NCBI GenBank assembly: GCA_020809705.1
Contig: CP085832.1
Coordinates: forward strand, 310,001 to 374,000
Origin: Calonectria ilicicola
Taxonomy: Eukaryota; Ascomycota; Sordariomycetes; Hypocreales; Nectriaceae
DNA length: 64,000 nucleotides
Direction: 5' to 3'
This document shows positions 44,126-55,445 of this stretch, one piece after another. A program made the translations under genes and the position numbers. The notes under the pieces were generated by a model, which saw nothing but the letters and a program-made list of their open reading frames with translations, had not been told where the DNA came from and made no database searches. Each line of letters opens with the position of its first letter. Positions within the stretch are counted from its first letter, which is position 1.

Positions 44126-44624
44126 AGCTTTTGTCCGGGTATCAGTACGGTGCAGGTATGAAACGAGAAAGATATGAATGAACAGATAACTGAAAAGACG
44201 AGCTGAAATCTTAATCAGGATACTCTGCTGGCCACCGGGTAGACATGAGGCCCTTTATATCTCAGTGAAGCATCTCCATACGTATTACTGCCATCGGCTT
44301 GTTGATGGGTCAGTCCACTGATACACGTTCGTTGTGATTCCATCATGGTATCTGCTTAGATCCAAAAAAGGATTAGCTGCAACTCTTGATTCATGTCAAG
44401 TGCCACCATGAATGGCCAAGCCCTGATTTGTCCACTGAGCAGCTTTCCGCAAACTCCGCTATCTCGGACCTTCGTATTTGGCCCGAAGTTAGCGGCTGCA
44501 GGGGGGTAAGCATTCTGCATATGGCCCCGCCGACTCCACTGTCACGCGTTCCTCGTTCTCCTTCGCATCCCCTTGCAACGACTGAACTTTCCAAATTCAT
44601 ACCACAGCAAAAGTCTTTTCAACA
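44126..44624. promoter_or_regulatory. divergent promoter between SDR and bZIP genes
   Basis: A 499-base region between divergent start codons. It contains copy A of the shared promoter motif at 44491-44520, listed separately. Confidence 0.45.
44491..44520 (+). promoter_or_regulatory. shared 30-bp promoter motif, copy A
   Basis: Matches 46887-46916 at 26 of 30 positions without gaps. The last 15 bases, GTAAGCATTCTGCAT, are identical. It lies between the SDR and bZIP genes, about 105 bases before the bZIP start. The function is inferred only from position and repetition. Confidence 0.45.
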
Positions 44625-45543
44625 ATGCCGCCTCAGCTATCTGAAGCTTGGGACCAACAGGATGTCTGGTCGGGATTAGCAAGCGCTAAAGAGAGGAGGC
44701 GGCTGCAAAATCGCCTCCATCAGAGGGCATACAGTACGTTTGTCCGTGTAAATACCCCTTTGACACTTTGTTAATTTTAAAGTAGGAAAAAAACGACATC
44801 AGAAGCGTCTGGCCATCAACCAAGAATCCATGGCGGCTGACACACACACTGCCAACGCCCAGATTAGCGGAAGTCAATCGAATCAGCTCATCCCATGTCA
44901 GATGCTTGATTCGACAATCATCAATGCCTTTAATGGAGCAATTCAGCTTTTGCAAATTGCTAATAGGCCTAAGCTGCGAGACGCTGTCTTCAAGTTTCTC
45001 CATGATGCCTCTGCAAGCTGGAGTCTCAACTTAGTCAGGCCACAGGATCTGCCTGGTGTCACACGTCTGAATACATTTGATGCACTCGCTAGAAATGCCA
45101 TGTTGCTGGAAATCCCGTTTGAATTTCTAGAGACGGATGATTTTAGCTCCATATTCAATTATCACGGCCCTGTGATAGAGAAATCTTTCCCAGATTGTCT
45201 TAATCCAACAGCTTTGCAGATGGCCATCACTCACCACTCATGGCTGGATCTTCTTCCTCTTCCCGGACTTAGAGATTCCATTCTACGTGGTATCGAACAT
45301 GGGGGAATTGACGAAGAGGAATTATGCGAGGACATGTGCTGTGATTTATTGAATTTGGAAGCGGAAACAGTATCCTCGATCCTAATTTGGGGTGACTCTT
45401 GGGATGCACGAGGGTGGGAATTTAGCCCTCATTTTCTTGACAAGTGGGGCTTTTTGTTCCAGAAATGCCCTGAAATTTTGCATACGACAAATTATTGGAG
45501 GGAAAGACGAGGAGCTATGAAGATTGATTTTTTGTTGAATTGA
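44625..45543 (+). CDS. bZIP-type transcription factor with DUF3425 domain
   Basis: Two exons (44625-44733 and 44786-45543) give 288 residues. The intron splits the basic region; after joining it reads KERRRLQNRLHQRAYRKKR, a fungal bZIP basic region with the Asn and Arg contacts. The leucine zipper is short and poorly defined, as in other DUF3425 proteins. From about residue 90 to the end the DUF3425 pattern is present (ALARNAMLLEIPFEFL, HHSWLDLLPLPGLRDSILR, CCDLLNL, WGDSWDARGWEFS, KWGFLFQKCPEIL). It is nuclear. The neighbouring SDR and HTATIP2-like oxidoreductase share a promoter motif with it and may be targets. Confidence 0.9.
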
Positions 45544-45920
45544 TAATCGGTCATGCTGCGACTCGATTCCAGGGCTGTTTGTCTCATTTGGAGGATGTGT
45601 GGCCCAATGCTGATTGCTTACTCTCATGATCTCAGCGGATCACTAGCTTTAGTCCTTTGCTTACACCCTGGCCACAGCGATCTGTTCTTGGGATTACCTT
45701 GATTCGCGTGGCAAAAATATCTCTTATCAACTTGATCGCAAGCGACCCTACTCCAGCTCAAACCCCTCCAAGAGAAACAAATTGAGAAATTGCAGCATAT
45801 TAGGGTTTTCGTTAAAAAGATTTTCAAGTCAATAGCCCATCTACCCAAATTTTTAGACAGACATTTGGGCGACGCAACTCTTTACATCACAAATCCAAGA
45901 TATCGTCTTTTTTCTTTATT

Positions 45921-46743
45921 CTAAGATAATCCATACAGTCTTCGAAACGCCCAATTCTCCACTATTCTCAAACCTCCAGGCAACTGTGTAATCCCTTTAC
46001 CTCCCTCTGCCAGCTGCTTATCATATTTCCCAAGGGCCATCGCTACCAAGAATTTACCCAGTGGTTCTGTAGGGCTATGCATCGATGGCATCATTTTACG
46101 GAAGACAGGACCCAGGAAAAATTCCATGGTGTTGTAGACAATGCCAGGATCAGGAATGTATGGCTTGATTGCTTCGTGATCGGAAGCGTCTACTCCGACA
46201 GGACGTACTGACCCTATCAGCATACTAGGGGTGCATAACTGGGATAATGCAGTCTCTGCGTCGCCTTTTACTCGTCCAAAAAATGGGGAAAATAGGTTGG
46301 GCGTTTGGGTCGCTCCGCCACTAGAGACGTAAATGAACCGAAATGGCTCGCCTGTTGGAGCGAGGTTGTCGAATGCTTTGGCCGCAGCAAGAGGCCATTC
46401 TTTCGTTATATCGATGTACTCCCTACAATGTTTATTAGCATCCTGTTCCTCAAACCCAGAAAAAAATATTGACACAAGGGAACACAAACTCTTTCGCGAC
46501 TTTGACAGCGCTAATACCCAGAGCCCATACGACACCATTAGCACCCTCTAGCTTGTCCAAAACTTCCGCTTTGTAGGTTGAAAAGTCCCGATGAATAATC
46601 ACGTTGACTCTGGGGTCGTCCTTGGCGGCAGGGACTGGTCTGCGGCTGAGGATGGAAATTTTGGTGATTTCTCGGGACTTTAGCATGGCGTCGAGGACAC
46701 CAGAGCCAACCAAACCGGTTGCACCAGTAAGAACAAGATGCAT
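45921..46743 (-). CDS. NAD(P)-binding Rossmann oxidoreductase (HTATIP2-like)
   Basis: Two exons (46743-46490 and 46422-45921) give 251 residues. The start contains the extended-SDR cofactor motif LTGATGLVGSGVL, followed by ILSRRPVP. VVWALGIS and FIYVSSGGATQTP mark later strands. There is no canonical YxxxK, which is usual for atypical members of this group such as HTATIP2-like proteins. The intron donor is GTTTGT. Substrate unknown; probably cytosolic. Copy B of the shared promoter motif lies about 145-175 bases upstream of its start. Confidence 0.88.
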
Positions 46744-47110
46744 CTTTCAATGATGTAAATTTTGAATAACAAATGAATCATCACACTTGCTCTCCAAAAC
46801 GTGGGCGAGGGATGGCTTTAAAAGGACAGGCCTTTGAATCCGACTGATTAGCGATTGCGCTCTTGGGCAAGTACCACGTCGTAAATAGCAGAGGCAGGGG
46901 TGTAAGCATTCTGCATTAGCGTCTATTACGAAAATGCTTCCCCATAATTTACAGCGCTACTTAGACAATGGATGCCTTGGTCCGACACGTGCTGTCAAAG
47001 AAGTCGCAGATTATACACGCAAATAAGAAAATGGGTAGTTCAATAAGTGGTATCTTATCGTAGCTCTCCTCTCTCATATACAGCAGAACATCTCAAGGTC
47101 ACGCTTTAAT
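46744..47110. promoter_or_regulatory. intergenic region with promoter of the oxidoreductase gene
   Basis: A 367-base region between two minus-strand genes. It contains copy B of the shared motif at 46887-46916 and the 3' flank of the F-box-like gene. Confidence 0.4.
46887..46916 (+). promoter_or_regulatory. shared 30-bp promoter motif, copy B
   Basis: The partner of 44491-44520, in the same strand orientation. The common 15-base core contains GCAT spaced by TCT from a second GCAT, and it can also be read as the near-palindrome ATGCAGAATGC on the other strand. Confidence 0.45.
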
Positions 47111-47902
47111 TCATGTTCTGCTCGGGGGATAATCCAGATGTTCAATCACACACGAGTGATTGAACTTTTTCAACTTTGGTAACCGCCCGGAGCAACGTTC
47201 TAGCGACCCGGGCTCTGCTAAACAAGAGTCCAAAAAAGTCAATTCTTCAAGATCGGGAAATAGTTCCTGTAAGAATTAGCAATAATTCTGGCACATAGAC
47301 AACGTTCTTACAGGTATCTGATCCAGAATCTTGTTCATCTCATCTTGACAAACCCTGTACGTGTCCGGATAAACGTCGAATGAGGGATCAACCTCGAGCA
47401 CCTTGACCCCATTCTTCCCGATTTTCGGAATATGTTCAGACATGTCCCAGCCTGCCAAGGGCATATGAATCTTGGATAAATTGGGAAATTCGAGACCCTC
47501 TAGGGCGCGGTCGCTGTCGTCAGCAAACGGGCCAGACTCTACACCAGCAACTATCGCTTCCTTGACATGGCTGGCGTAAAGCTGCCGTCTTACTGGGTCT
47601 TCTACCTGAGCGAATATGTTGGGTAGCGTTTTAGACATGGGAAATGTGAACGAAGTGGGGTCCCTCCAGAGATAAGGCGTCGCCAGGTCGAACCAGAACT
47701 TATTAACAAGGGCGCAGCGTGCAAGAACACCAAGTTTCTGGTACGAGGATACAATATCGGGATCGTCCGAATCATCGCCAGTCGGTTCCTCAACATAAGT
47801 TACATGTTCATAGATTTCGTCTAGGTCGATCCATTTGAGGATTTCATTGACAACCTCTGGTAGCGAGAGCGCGCGGTGGACGCTCGATTTCTCGTGAGCC
47901 AT
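47111..47902 (-). CDS. F-box-like protein
   Basis: Two exons (47902-47312 and 47266-47111) give 248 residues. The N-terminal segment ALSLPEVVNEILKWIDLDE, then CALVNKFWFDLATPYLWRD, is the common fungal F-box-like pattern with its Trp-Arg-Asp end. Downstream the chain resembles leucine-rich spacing (ALEGLEFPNLSKIHMPL, LFPDLEELTFLDS, LPKLKKF). It is short compared with relatives of 400-600 residues, so it may be a truncated family member. The expected role is substrate binding in an SCF ubiquitin ligase, but this is not demonstrated. The splice at 47311 keeps the frame through a natural TGA. Confidence 0.78.
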
Positions 47903-49046
47903 GGCAAGATAGTGGTAAAATTGAGATGTAAAAACAAGAAAAAAATGCCTGGCTTCAATTCTCAGGCTAATTATATGGTTTGACTCATCTCCACAGGAGT
48001 CATCAGGAGGGGCTTTCTTGGCTAAACCCAATAAAGAAAGAGTCGTGATCCTTCACCTGGCATCCTCCACCATGTCTGCCTAGCGGATATTAGTGGGCTT
48101 AAGGAGGATAAATGCTCACACGACAATTAGATCTCTCCCATCAGCTGTTTTGCTCACACCAACACCAAAAAAAATTGAAATTTATCCGTGATTAGCTTTT
48201 ATCACATTTGTGATTGTATACTGCTTGGTTATTGAAACTGACCGGCTACAGTATAACAAGTTTTGTCTTCGGGAAGAACTTGTCGCTAGGTTTTTAACTG
48301 GTGGCTGATGATGGCCCAAAAAATGATTTCCTCATGGAAATATATTAAAAACATTTATCTAAATCATCTTCCAAGTGCTAAATTTCTTTTTTCTTCAACT
48401 CATCAGAGTCCTGTCGCAACTCAGAATATCCCCTGCGGAGTTCTAACATACATGAGATCCGTGATTTAGTGCATCCAATTTCTAAATCTAAAACACGATA
48501 CCAAAAATATTTATCTTCAATCAAACTTCAATGTCTTCTGTTTTATTTTTATCACTCGCCTTTGCAATTTCTGCTGCATTCTTTGGTGGCTTTGTTTGCC
48601 CGCGAATCAATAGGCGGCCTCCAGGTCTGCCTCCGAGTCCGCCTATTATTCCACAAACAACATTCCGTCGTAGTATTGAAGTCACTCGATGTAAAACGGG
48701 CTCTTTATTATTATACAGGGCGACCTGGGCTTATTTTCTGTTTCCTGCTGATCTTAGCAGCCATGCAGGCGGTGGAAGCGGCGCTTGGTCGCTAATTTGG
48801 TCGGCTTTTCGAATCACGCTGCAGCCGACCCACAACAAAGCGCTTAGCTGCAGGGGCGCTGAACCAGCCCAATGAAGTGCTTGACCTGCCCTTACATATC
48901 CACTGAAAGATTGATGTGTGAAATTTGACCAAGTTGGCGCGAGCGCTTAAAAGCATTTATAACCTCCAGCTGCTTCACACGATGATGCTTAATCAAAACT
49001 TAATTTTCAGTTCAGTCTCTCACTGCTTAGTAGTGCTCCCTGCCTC
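47903..49046. other. mostly non-coding region, with one small doubtful ORF
   Basis: About 1.1 kb between the F-box-like gene and the large membrane protein gene. A 114-codon frame at 48531-48875 is listed separately. Otherwise AT-rich with only short frames. Confidence 0.4.
48531..48875 (+). CDS. small ORF with N-terminal hydrophobic anchor (doubtful)
   Basis: A 114-codon frame. The first 20 residues form a membrane anchor or signal (VLFLSLAFAISAAFFGGF), followed by a Pro-rich segment RRPPGLPPSPPIIPQ. This layout resembles the start of a microsomal cytochrome P450, but no later P450 motif follows. It may be a relic of one, or a small secreted or membrane protein, or chance. Confidence 0.28.
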   Translation: MSSVLFLSLAFAISAAFFGGFVCPRINRRPPGLPPSPPIIPQTTFRRSIEVTRCKTGSLLLYRATWAYFLFPADLSSHAGGGSGAWSLIWSAFRITLQPTHNKALSCRGAEPAQ

Positions 49047-51296
49047 ATGGCCTCTCTTCAGGCCATGAAATCGACCAAGGCTATTCGGGCAGGACCGGGC
49101 CTATGGCTGGCCCGCTCAGTCCATTTGCTTCCGATCTCATTCTCAGCCGGCCTCCTCTCTGTCAATTTTGCCCAGCTTTACTGGTTCCCAGCCAGTGGTA
49201 TAGGAGCCGATGATAATGGCTCCCTCAAGATTTCAACAAACAATATACTCAACTGCCTCCAGCTCGCTGCCAAATTGTACGAAATCTTGGTCGTTGCATC
49301 CCTCGGAACAATTACGCTAGAGGCTTTCAAGCGACACCTTATAAATGATGGAATTCCGTTTGGTCTTCTCACTGGCGCCTACCGGATATCCGATATCATG
49401 TACCTACTGAGCCCTCGATTTTGGGCGGCAGCACCACGGGCTCTTTGCTTAGCTGCTTTGCTACTAAGCAGCGTCATTCTGTCTGCTTTATTAGGACCCG
49501 CTTCGGCTATTCTAATCATCCCCAAACTCGGATGGTTCCCTCTTTCGAATCCTTTCTCAAGCAGTTATCCACCGGTGGGGATCATGGCGGAGCCTAAGAT
49601 GTTATGGCCAACGGTTCTGAACGAGTCATCCCTATGGCCCGTTGATGACTGTACGGGATATCAAGCCGTTTATAGAAAAGCGTGTCCATCTGGGGGGTTT
49701 CCCGACATATTTGCGTGGGCAGATGGATGGTCAAGTTGGGAGCTGCCAAACAACATTACCTTTCATGACGGAACGGGCGTAACGAGTCGCAGGCTGGATA
49801 TTTATCCACAAGGCTCACGTGGAAGCTTTCTAACGACTCCTACTGAGATTGCAATGAATGCATTAGGTCTTTTTAAAGCCTACATCAAGTCCAACGATAT
49901 TGGGGATATTTCCCATGCAGAAACTTATCGGCTCCATCTTAAGCCGAGATCAGCCATATTCCAACCACTTGTCAATGCAAAATGCAATGTTTGGAGCCAA
50001 CCAAAAAATCGAAGTATTTCGGATATCCCGGATATTCACTACCCTTATTCGGAGCTAAGGTGCTTCTCTAATAACTCGGAAGACGACTGCCATCGAATGC
50101 GCAACCAAATTCAGGGGCAAACTGTTCCCAAAAGTGTTTGGATGGATGACAAGATCACCTGGGATTTTAGCTTGATTGAGGGTAAAAACAGTTCCCAAAA
50201 ATCCCACATATCTTCCCTGGTATTCTACTTAGGAGCTCCATATCTCAACAATGGTCAGATTGGCAAACGGGCTATTGCTTGTAGCTATATGGCGCACTGG
50301 ATTCCATCTGTAGTCAATATTGGCTCCAATTACAACGATCTTGTTGAAAGCAATGTCACAGATCTTGGCGTTTTTTCTAGCGAGAACTGGGTAAATAATG
50401 ACAAACCTGACATTGTTGGGTCTGTAATCCGAATGGAGAAGCCATGGTTACCGTTAATTAACCCGGCTTTAACAAATGAAAATGGTAATAAATCTACCAG
50501 CAATAATACTGCTGATTCACAGAGCTCCAAGACTATCGCATACCTTTTCGAAAATCTAAAACTTTGGACTTGGGATGAAACAGACACTTGGTTTCTTGGC
50601 CCAGGTAGCTCCATAAATGCGACCTCGACAAAGACCGGTGAAAAGGCCGTACAAGAACTATTTGAAAAGTTGACAGGAGCTCTAATTACGGATGCAATTT
50701 CCAGATTGGGTATGCCGTGGGGTCCCATGTTGTTGCTCCCAGGTGCCTCCGAGGATAAAAGCATTGTTGCATTAAGCCTAAGAGCTCGCAAAGGATCCGC
50801 AAAAGTTGACTTAGAGGTCTTTCAGAACGGTACAATTAAATATCCCAATGGGTCTCTGGATTCTCCTCCACGATCTTTGGAGGGATTTGTCGGGTTGGAT
50901 TTCATTATGTTTTTTTTAGCACAAATCCCCACAATGTCTTTTGAGGTTGAACGTTTTGGATACGGATACGGGAAGCCTGGAGGAGCAATGACGTTCGCAC
51001 TCGTCGTAATATTTGCATATATCGCCACCGTTTTCATCAACTGGTTTATCGTGGCCTATCAACGAGCAGATTCAGTTGCCATCTTTAGCGATGTGCAGGA
51101 TCTTGTTACTTTGGCATGGAGCTCACCAGCATCTACAAAGTTATATGGCCAAGGACTCGGGACAGGGCGTGATGAATTGTTTAAGAACAATGTCGTAGTC
51201 AGGTCCACACTCTCAAATTCTGTCACTATGGTGTTTGATAACGACAAACAGGACATGGGGCTATCAAGATTAAAACGGGGCGAGGAGTACATGTAA
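49047..51296 (+). CDS. large membrane glycoprotein of unknown function
   Basis: A single exon of 749 residues. Three hydrophobic segments lie near the N-terminus (about residues 24-50, 76-95 and 131-157) and one near the C-terminus (about 650-672), with about 490 residues between them that hold many N-glycosylation sequons and several Cys. This suggests a large extracellular or luminal domain between the third and fourth membrane segments. The first ATG after the leader is used. I do not recognise the family; similar architecture is widespread in filamentous fungi as uncharacterised proteins. No catalytic motif is visible. Confidence 0.8.
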   Translation: MASLQAMKSTKAIRAGPGLWLARSVHLLPISFSAGLLSVNFAQLYWFPASGIGADDNGSLKISTNNILNCLQLAAKLYEILVVASLGTITLEAFKRHLINDGIPFGLLTGAYRISDIMYLLSPRFWAAAPRALCLAALLLSSVILSALLGPASAILIIPKLGWFPLSNPFSSSYPPVGIMAEPKMLWPTVLNESSLWPVDDCTGYQAVYRKACPSGGFPDIFAWADGWSSWELPNNITFHDGTGVTSRRLDIYPQGSRGSFLTTPTEIAMNALGLFKAYIKSNDIGDISHAETYRLHLKPRSAIFQPLVNAKCNVWSQPKNRSISDIPDIHYPYSELRCFSNNSEDDCHRMRNQIQGQTVPKSVWMDDKITWDFSLIEGKNSSQKSHISSLVFYLGAPYLNNGQIGKRAIACSYMAHWIPSVVNIGSNYNDLVESNVTDLGVFSSENWVNNDKPDIVGSVIRMEKPWLPLINPALTNENGNKSTSNNTADSQSSKTIAYLFENLKLWTWDETDTWFLGPGSSINATSTKTGEKAVQELFEKLTGALITDAISRLGMPWGPMLLLPGASEDKSIVALSLRARKGSAKVDLEVFQNGTIKYPNGSLDSPPRSLEGFVGLDFIMFFLAQIPTMSFEVERFGYGYGKPGGAMTFALVVIFAYIATVFINWFIVAYQRADSVAIFSDVQDLVTLAWSSPASTKLYGQGLGTGRDELFKNNVVVRSTLSNSVTMVFDNDKQDMGLSRLKRGEEYM

Positions 51297-51425
51297 TGGT
51301 GGAGTTCAAAAGGAAACTCATCTCCAGTTATTCACACCCACATCAGTTCATAGCCAGACCTGATATTGATATTTTTATAGAATCCTAGTTACATATTCCA
51401 ATGCATTGAAATAACAATAAATCTG

Positions 51426-53237
51426 TTATTGCTCTACTTGGTGCTGTATTTCATCATTCCATATCCTCGCAGCGCCAAAATCCACTGACTTGAGCGCAAC
51501 AAGCTTTGTTTTCTGAATAATTTTGCAACCGGTCGCCAGGATGATAAATATCAGCACAATAATATAATTCATAAAGAAAGATTCAACATCCCATGGTGCA
51601 AAGGAGGTCCATCCTTGGAAGAAGACGAAGAAAACATTCCCAGCCAAGCCAAAGTACCCGCAGAAGCGCCAAAGTGGTGCCTGAAATGGTAGAACCCCGT
51701 AACTAATGTTTTGAGCAGCCAAAGCTTGGCGGAGGCGAATGTGGCATAAAGAAATTAAGCCCCCTATGAGAATTAGCTATCGAATCTGTAACTTTGGTTT
51801 GCGCAAACCTACAAGTGATAAACGTAGCCACACCAGTCATAGAAACAATCCATGTGTATACTTTTCCTGCTCCGCTGGATAGATTGAGGAAGGAAAGAAA
51901 TCCAATCAAATTCATCAGAATTAACGAGTAGACCGGTACGCCTCTTCCATTGCACCATGCAAATATCTTGGGTGCCATGCCTTCTTTAGCCAATCCGTAA
52001 AGCGTACGGGACCCCACGTAGAGAGCACTGTTGATGGCAGAGAACATTGTGACTAAAATGATGGCATTGATAACGTGAGCGCCTGCATTAGCGCCAACGC
52101 GGGTGAAAGCGATCACAAACGGCGATCTCGCGGTCTTGCTTGTGCCGGAGAGGAGGTTGGGGTCGTTGTAAGGAACCGTGAGTGTCAAAAAGAAGATTCC
52201 CAGCAAGAAAATTCCCACAATTCGCCAAAGGACACTTTTGACCGCGTTTGGAACATCTCGGCGGGGGTTTTTAGACTCTCCCGCTGTAAGACCAACCATC
52301 TCAGTGCCGCTATATTGCAATGCAGCAAAAGGGAAAATCTTGAAGACACCTTTAACACCGTCTGCAAATGCGCCAGGGTTATGGTAAAACTTGAAGCCGA
52401 TTTTCTGGCCGCCAATGACCCCAGATGTAATGAGAATGGCGCATAGGAAAAAGGCCAAGATGGCAACAATTTTTATGGCTGCAAGCCAAAATTCAGCTTC
52501 GCCAAATGACTTGATACCGAGAAAGGTAAAGGCGAGAAAAATTCCCCTAAATTAGATATTAGCAGCCAGTTTTGGTTAATATGAATGTTGGACGGACCAA
52601 AAGATCATGACCCAACCCCATCTTGGAATTGGCGAATCCCAGTAGGTCAAAACCAATCCCAGATTATCTGCATTGTGATGTTAAATAGGGTGATCGATAT
52701 CCGAATAACACGTTGCGACGTACTGTACTCGGCGATAATGATACCAGCCCACAAGAACCAGTAATTCCAACCCAGAGCGAAACCCAAGGCAGGGTCAACA
52801 AACATGTTCGTATAATGGGTAAAAGATCCTATTTGGTGAGGTGAGACATAATTCATTTTGCGGCAATGCGTGGAAATGACCCACCTGACACGGGAATGAA
52901 AGCGCCCAGCTCGCCAAGCGATTGCATGACAGCCCAGAGTAGCACGCCCACAATGCAAAAACACAGCAGCAGGCCAGCGGGTCCGGCAGTCGATAAGCCA
53001 GTGCCCATGCCTACAAAATAGCCCGGGCCAATGACTCCACCGATGGCCAACATCATCTGCGGGGGACGAGTTCAGACCAGCAACTCTGGCGTGGGGGGAG
53101 CTGTGTCAACTTACCAAATGGCGACCAGCCAGCCCCCGCTGAAGGCCCTCATCACCGACGGCAATATCCTCCACCTCTCCATCACCAGTGGTGTTCACTC
53201 TTTCCAGCGTGTTGTTCTTGATAGAAGCCGAGTCCAT
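51426..53237 (-). CDS. amino-acid permease (APC superfamily, fungal AAP type)
   Basis: Six exons (53237-53115, 53056-52885, 52828-52724, 52667-52598, 52546-51813, 51763-51426) give 513 residues. TM1 carries MLAIGGVIGPGYFVGMG, the substrate-site signature of yeast-type amino-acid permeases. Further matches are GELGAFIPVSGSFTHYT, FVDPALGFALGWNYWFLW, YSGTEMVGLTAGESKNPRRD and the FITWGLISLCHIRLRQAL segment recovered by the last intron. Twelve membrane helices are expected. It imports amino acids with H+ at the plasma membrane; specificity is not predictable. It lies next to a Myb-type regulator and a copper amine oxidase. Confidence 0.93.
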
Positions 53238-53962
53238 GATTGTAAACTCTGGACAAAGATAATCTTGGTAAGAATGCGACCGAGTCAAGTCATTCTGCTG
53301 GGCGACAATTGAGCCGGCTGGGCTCTGTTCAAATATCTTTGCCTCTCCAACACCGCCATGACCACCTTCAAGGACCAGCTCATAGTCACGCTTCCCATAA
53401 TGGGATAGCGCGGGCTCTGTCAAATCGCTTGACTTCTGGGCCGAGTCATATCAAGTCTGGGGCAGCTAGCTCGACCCGCCTGACTCGATACTTCGGCACC
53501 AATCATATGACGAATTGGCGGGATCATGCCAATGGCTTCCACCCCACCTTATCGGCTCCCCAAATTCTATTCAGATTACCAAACACCTATCCTCTTTGAT
53601 CTCAACAATCGTCGCTCTTTGGAATCTTGATCCATGCATTGGTGTCCTCGGCGTCAGCGAGATGTAATAAGACGGTCGTGATGCTTGATCGCGGCCGACT
53701 TTCCCTGATTGAGGCATCTTGACAGGGAGGATGGTGCTTAAAAATGCCTCTCTGCTTCCTTGACAGCTAAGACTTCTAGTTCATGATCGTGCGAGGGCCG
53801 TGTCATTTCATCGTATGGAATCAATCATGGAAGATGTTGGAAGCGTTCAAAGCCACCACCGTTGAGCAGACACAAGCGAGATTAGGGAATGTGTCTTTTT
53901 GGCCTTGGTTTATCTTAAAAGATTATTACAGTGAGCAATAATTGGATTTAGCAATATTGATA
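53238..53962. other. intergenic region
   Basis: About 725 bases between two minus-strand genes: the permease promoter and the 3' flank of the Myb gene. No other feature was recognised. Confidence 0.4.
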
Positions 53963-55445
53963 CTATCCCTGAGCACCCTCAGAGCCATCTTCCCTTCTCC
54001 TTCCTCCTTGTTCACGCGGCACATGACGCGCTGGATCTGGATCTGACTTGGTTATGTGATAGTGGTAGTGATGATGTACATGGATGACCTGATGCGACGG
54101 TCCGTAGAATCTTGATGAGCTCATCTGAGTTGGGGATGTAAAGTCGTCGCCTAACAGTTCCCAGAATTGAGGGTCCGGAGGCATCGGTGGTGGGCCCGGC
54201 CAGACATGGTGTGTCGCCGCAGGGTTGGTAGGCGATAGAGTCGCGTTGTAATCTAAAGGACCAATGGAAGCCCAATTTTGTGCCTCGGGCAGGTTGCCCC
54301 TACCACTTGGCCCTTGCCTTGGACGTGTGAATGGATTGTGGTTTGAAGGCCGAGTCGGTTGGGCCCAGTCAGACCTCGGTGTTGGCTCCGCGCGCTCAGA
54401 ACTGTCGAGTGAGACTCCGTCCAGCATCATTGATGCGTGCGATTGGTCACTGTCTGTAATTTGCAATTCCATCCCTGCTGAAGTGGGACCCGTGAAAGAG
54501 TCATATAATGCGGTATTGAGGAAGCTTGCGTTGTTTTCGTCTCCCTCCCCGAGTCCACTATCTAAAAGATCAACGGGAAGGTCATCCAGAGTAACGTTTC
54601 CATTAGAGGACTCCAAATTGACACCTGCCTCTTGAGAGCCAGGTGATTCGGTGTTTTCTCTCGGTGACATCTGAGATGAAACTGATGACGGTGTTGCTTT
54701 GTCCTTTGGAGCGCCTCGTTCTAACTGGGCCTTTTTTGATAGTGTCCGCCACCGGTTCCGACAAGTGAGAGGAGGTCTTCCAGGAATCCTTGACGATATG
54801 GCTGACCAACGGTGTCCAAGTGTGTGCACACCCTGTCGAAGAAGTTCGTCTTCCTGGGCAGTCCAATCAACTAGTCGGTTTTTGGCGGAAGGGTTAAGAA
54901 TATCGTTGTATCTCTTGGAACACTGGTCGTCTTTTCTTCCAGGGATCAAGACGGCTACGCAGAACAAGTTTAGAGACAGACCACGAAGGCAAATAAGTAG
55001 AGAATTTCCTTACCAATATCATGCCAGGCGGGCCCAAGACGAGCATAAGCCTCCAGTAACACTTTGTCTTCGTCTGCAGTCCACCGACCTTTTCGAAGAG
55101 AGGGGTCTAGAGAGTGAAACCAGCGTTTACGGCAATCCTGGAACTGCGTTAACCCCCACAATTTCTTCGCAGCTTCCGAAGCCCTGGAAATCTGGGGCTC
55201 CGCGACCGAAACATGCATGATGATGCTCAGGAGTGCGAGATCGGGCGAGGGGGGCGCAGGCTCACCTTGGCCGTCCTATTGGCAATGGAACCGGCAATCT
55301 CCTTCCAGCTGCCTTCTGGACCTCGGGTGTCACCGTAATGGCCGACAAGGGCCTTAAGTATTGCATCCTCTGCCGGTGTCCAGGGTCTTCTCGCCCTGGC
55401 ACCGCTGACTGAGGGCGATTTGGGGGAAGATTCTGAGGTGGACAT
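53963..55445 (-). CDS. Myb-like DNA-binding protein with three SANT/Myb repeats
   Basis: Three exons (55445-55266, 55137-55014, 54954-53963) give 431 residues. Repeat 1 (about 20-75) starts RRPWTPAEDAILKALVGHYG and ends DCRKRWFHSL; repeat 2 (about 75-125) starts RKGRWTADEDKVLLEAYARLG and ends CSKRYNDIL; repeat 3 (about 130-175) has DWTAQEDELLRQGVHTLG and CRNRWRTL. Each has the Trp/hydrophobic spacing of Myb. The rest is acidic, Ser/Pro-rich and ends in a His-rich stretch (VIHVHHHYHYH). It is a nuclear factor, related by layout to fungal Bas1/c-Myb-type proteins. It is divergent from the amine oxidase gene. Confidence 0.92.

Noticed and set aside
54264..55220. Plus-strand frames of 123 and 173 codons opposite the Myb gene
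   Set aside because: Shadows of the Myb exons, which carry three clear repeats.
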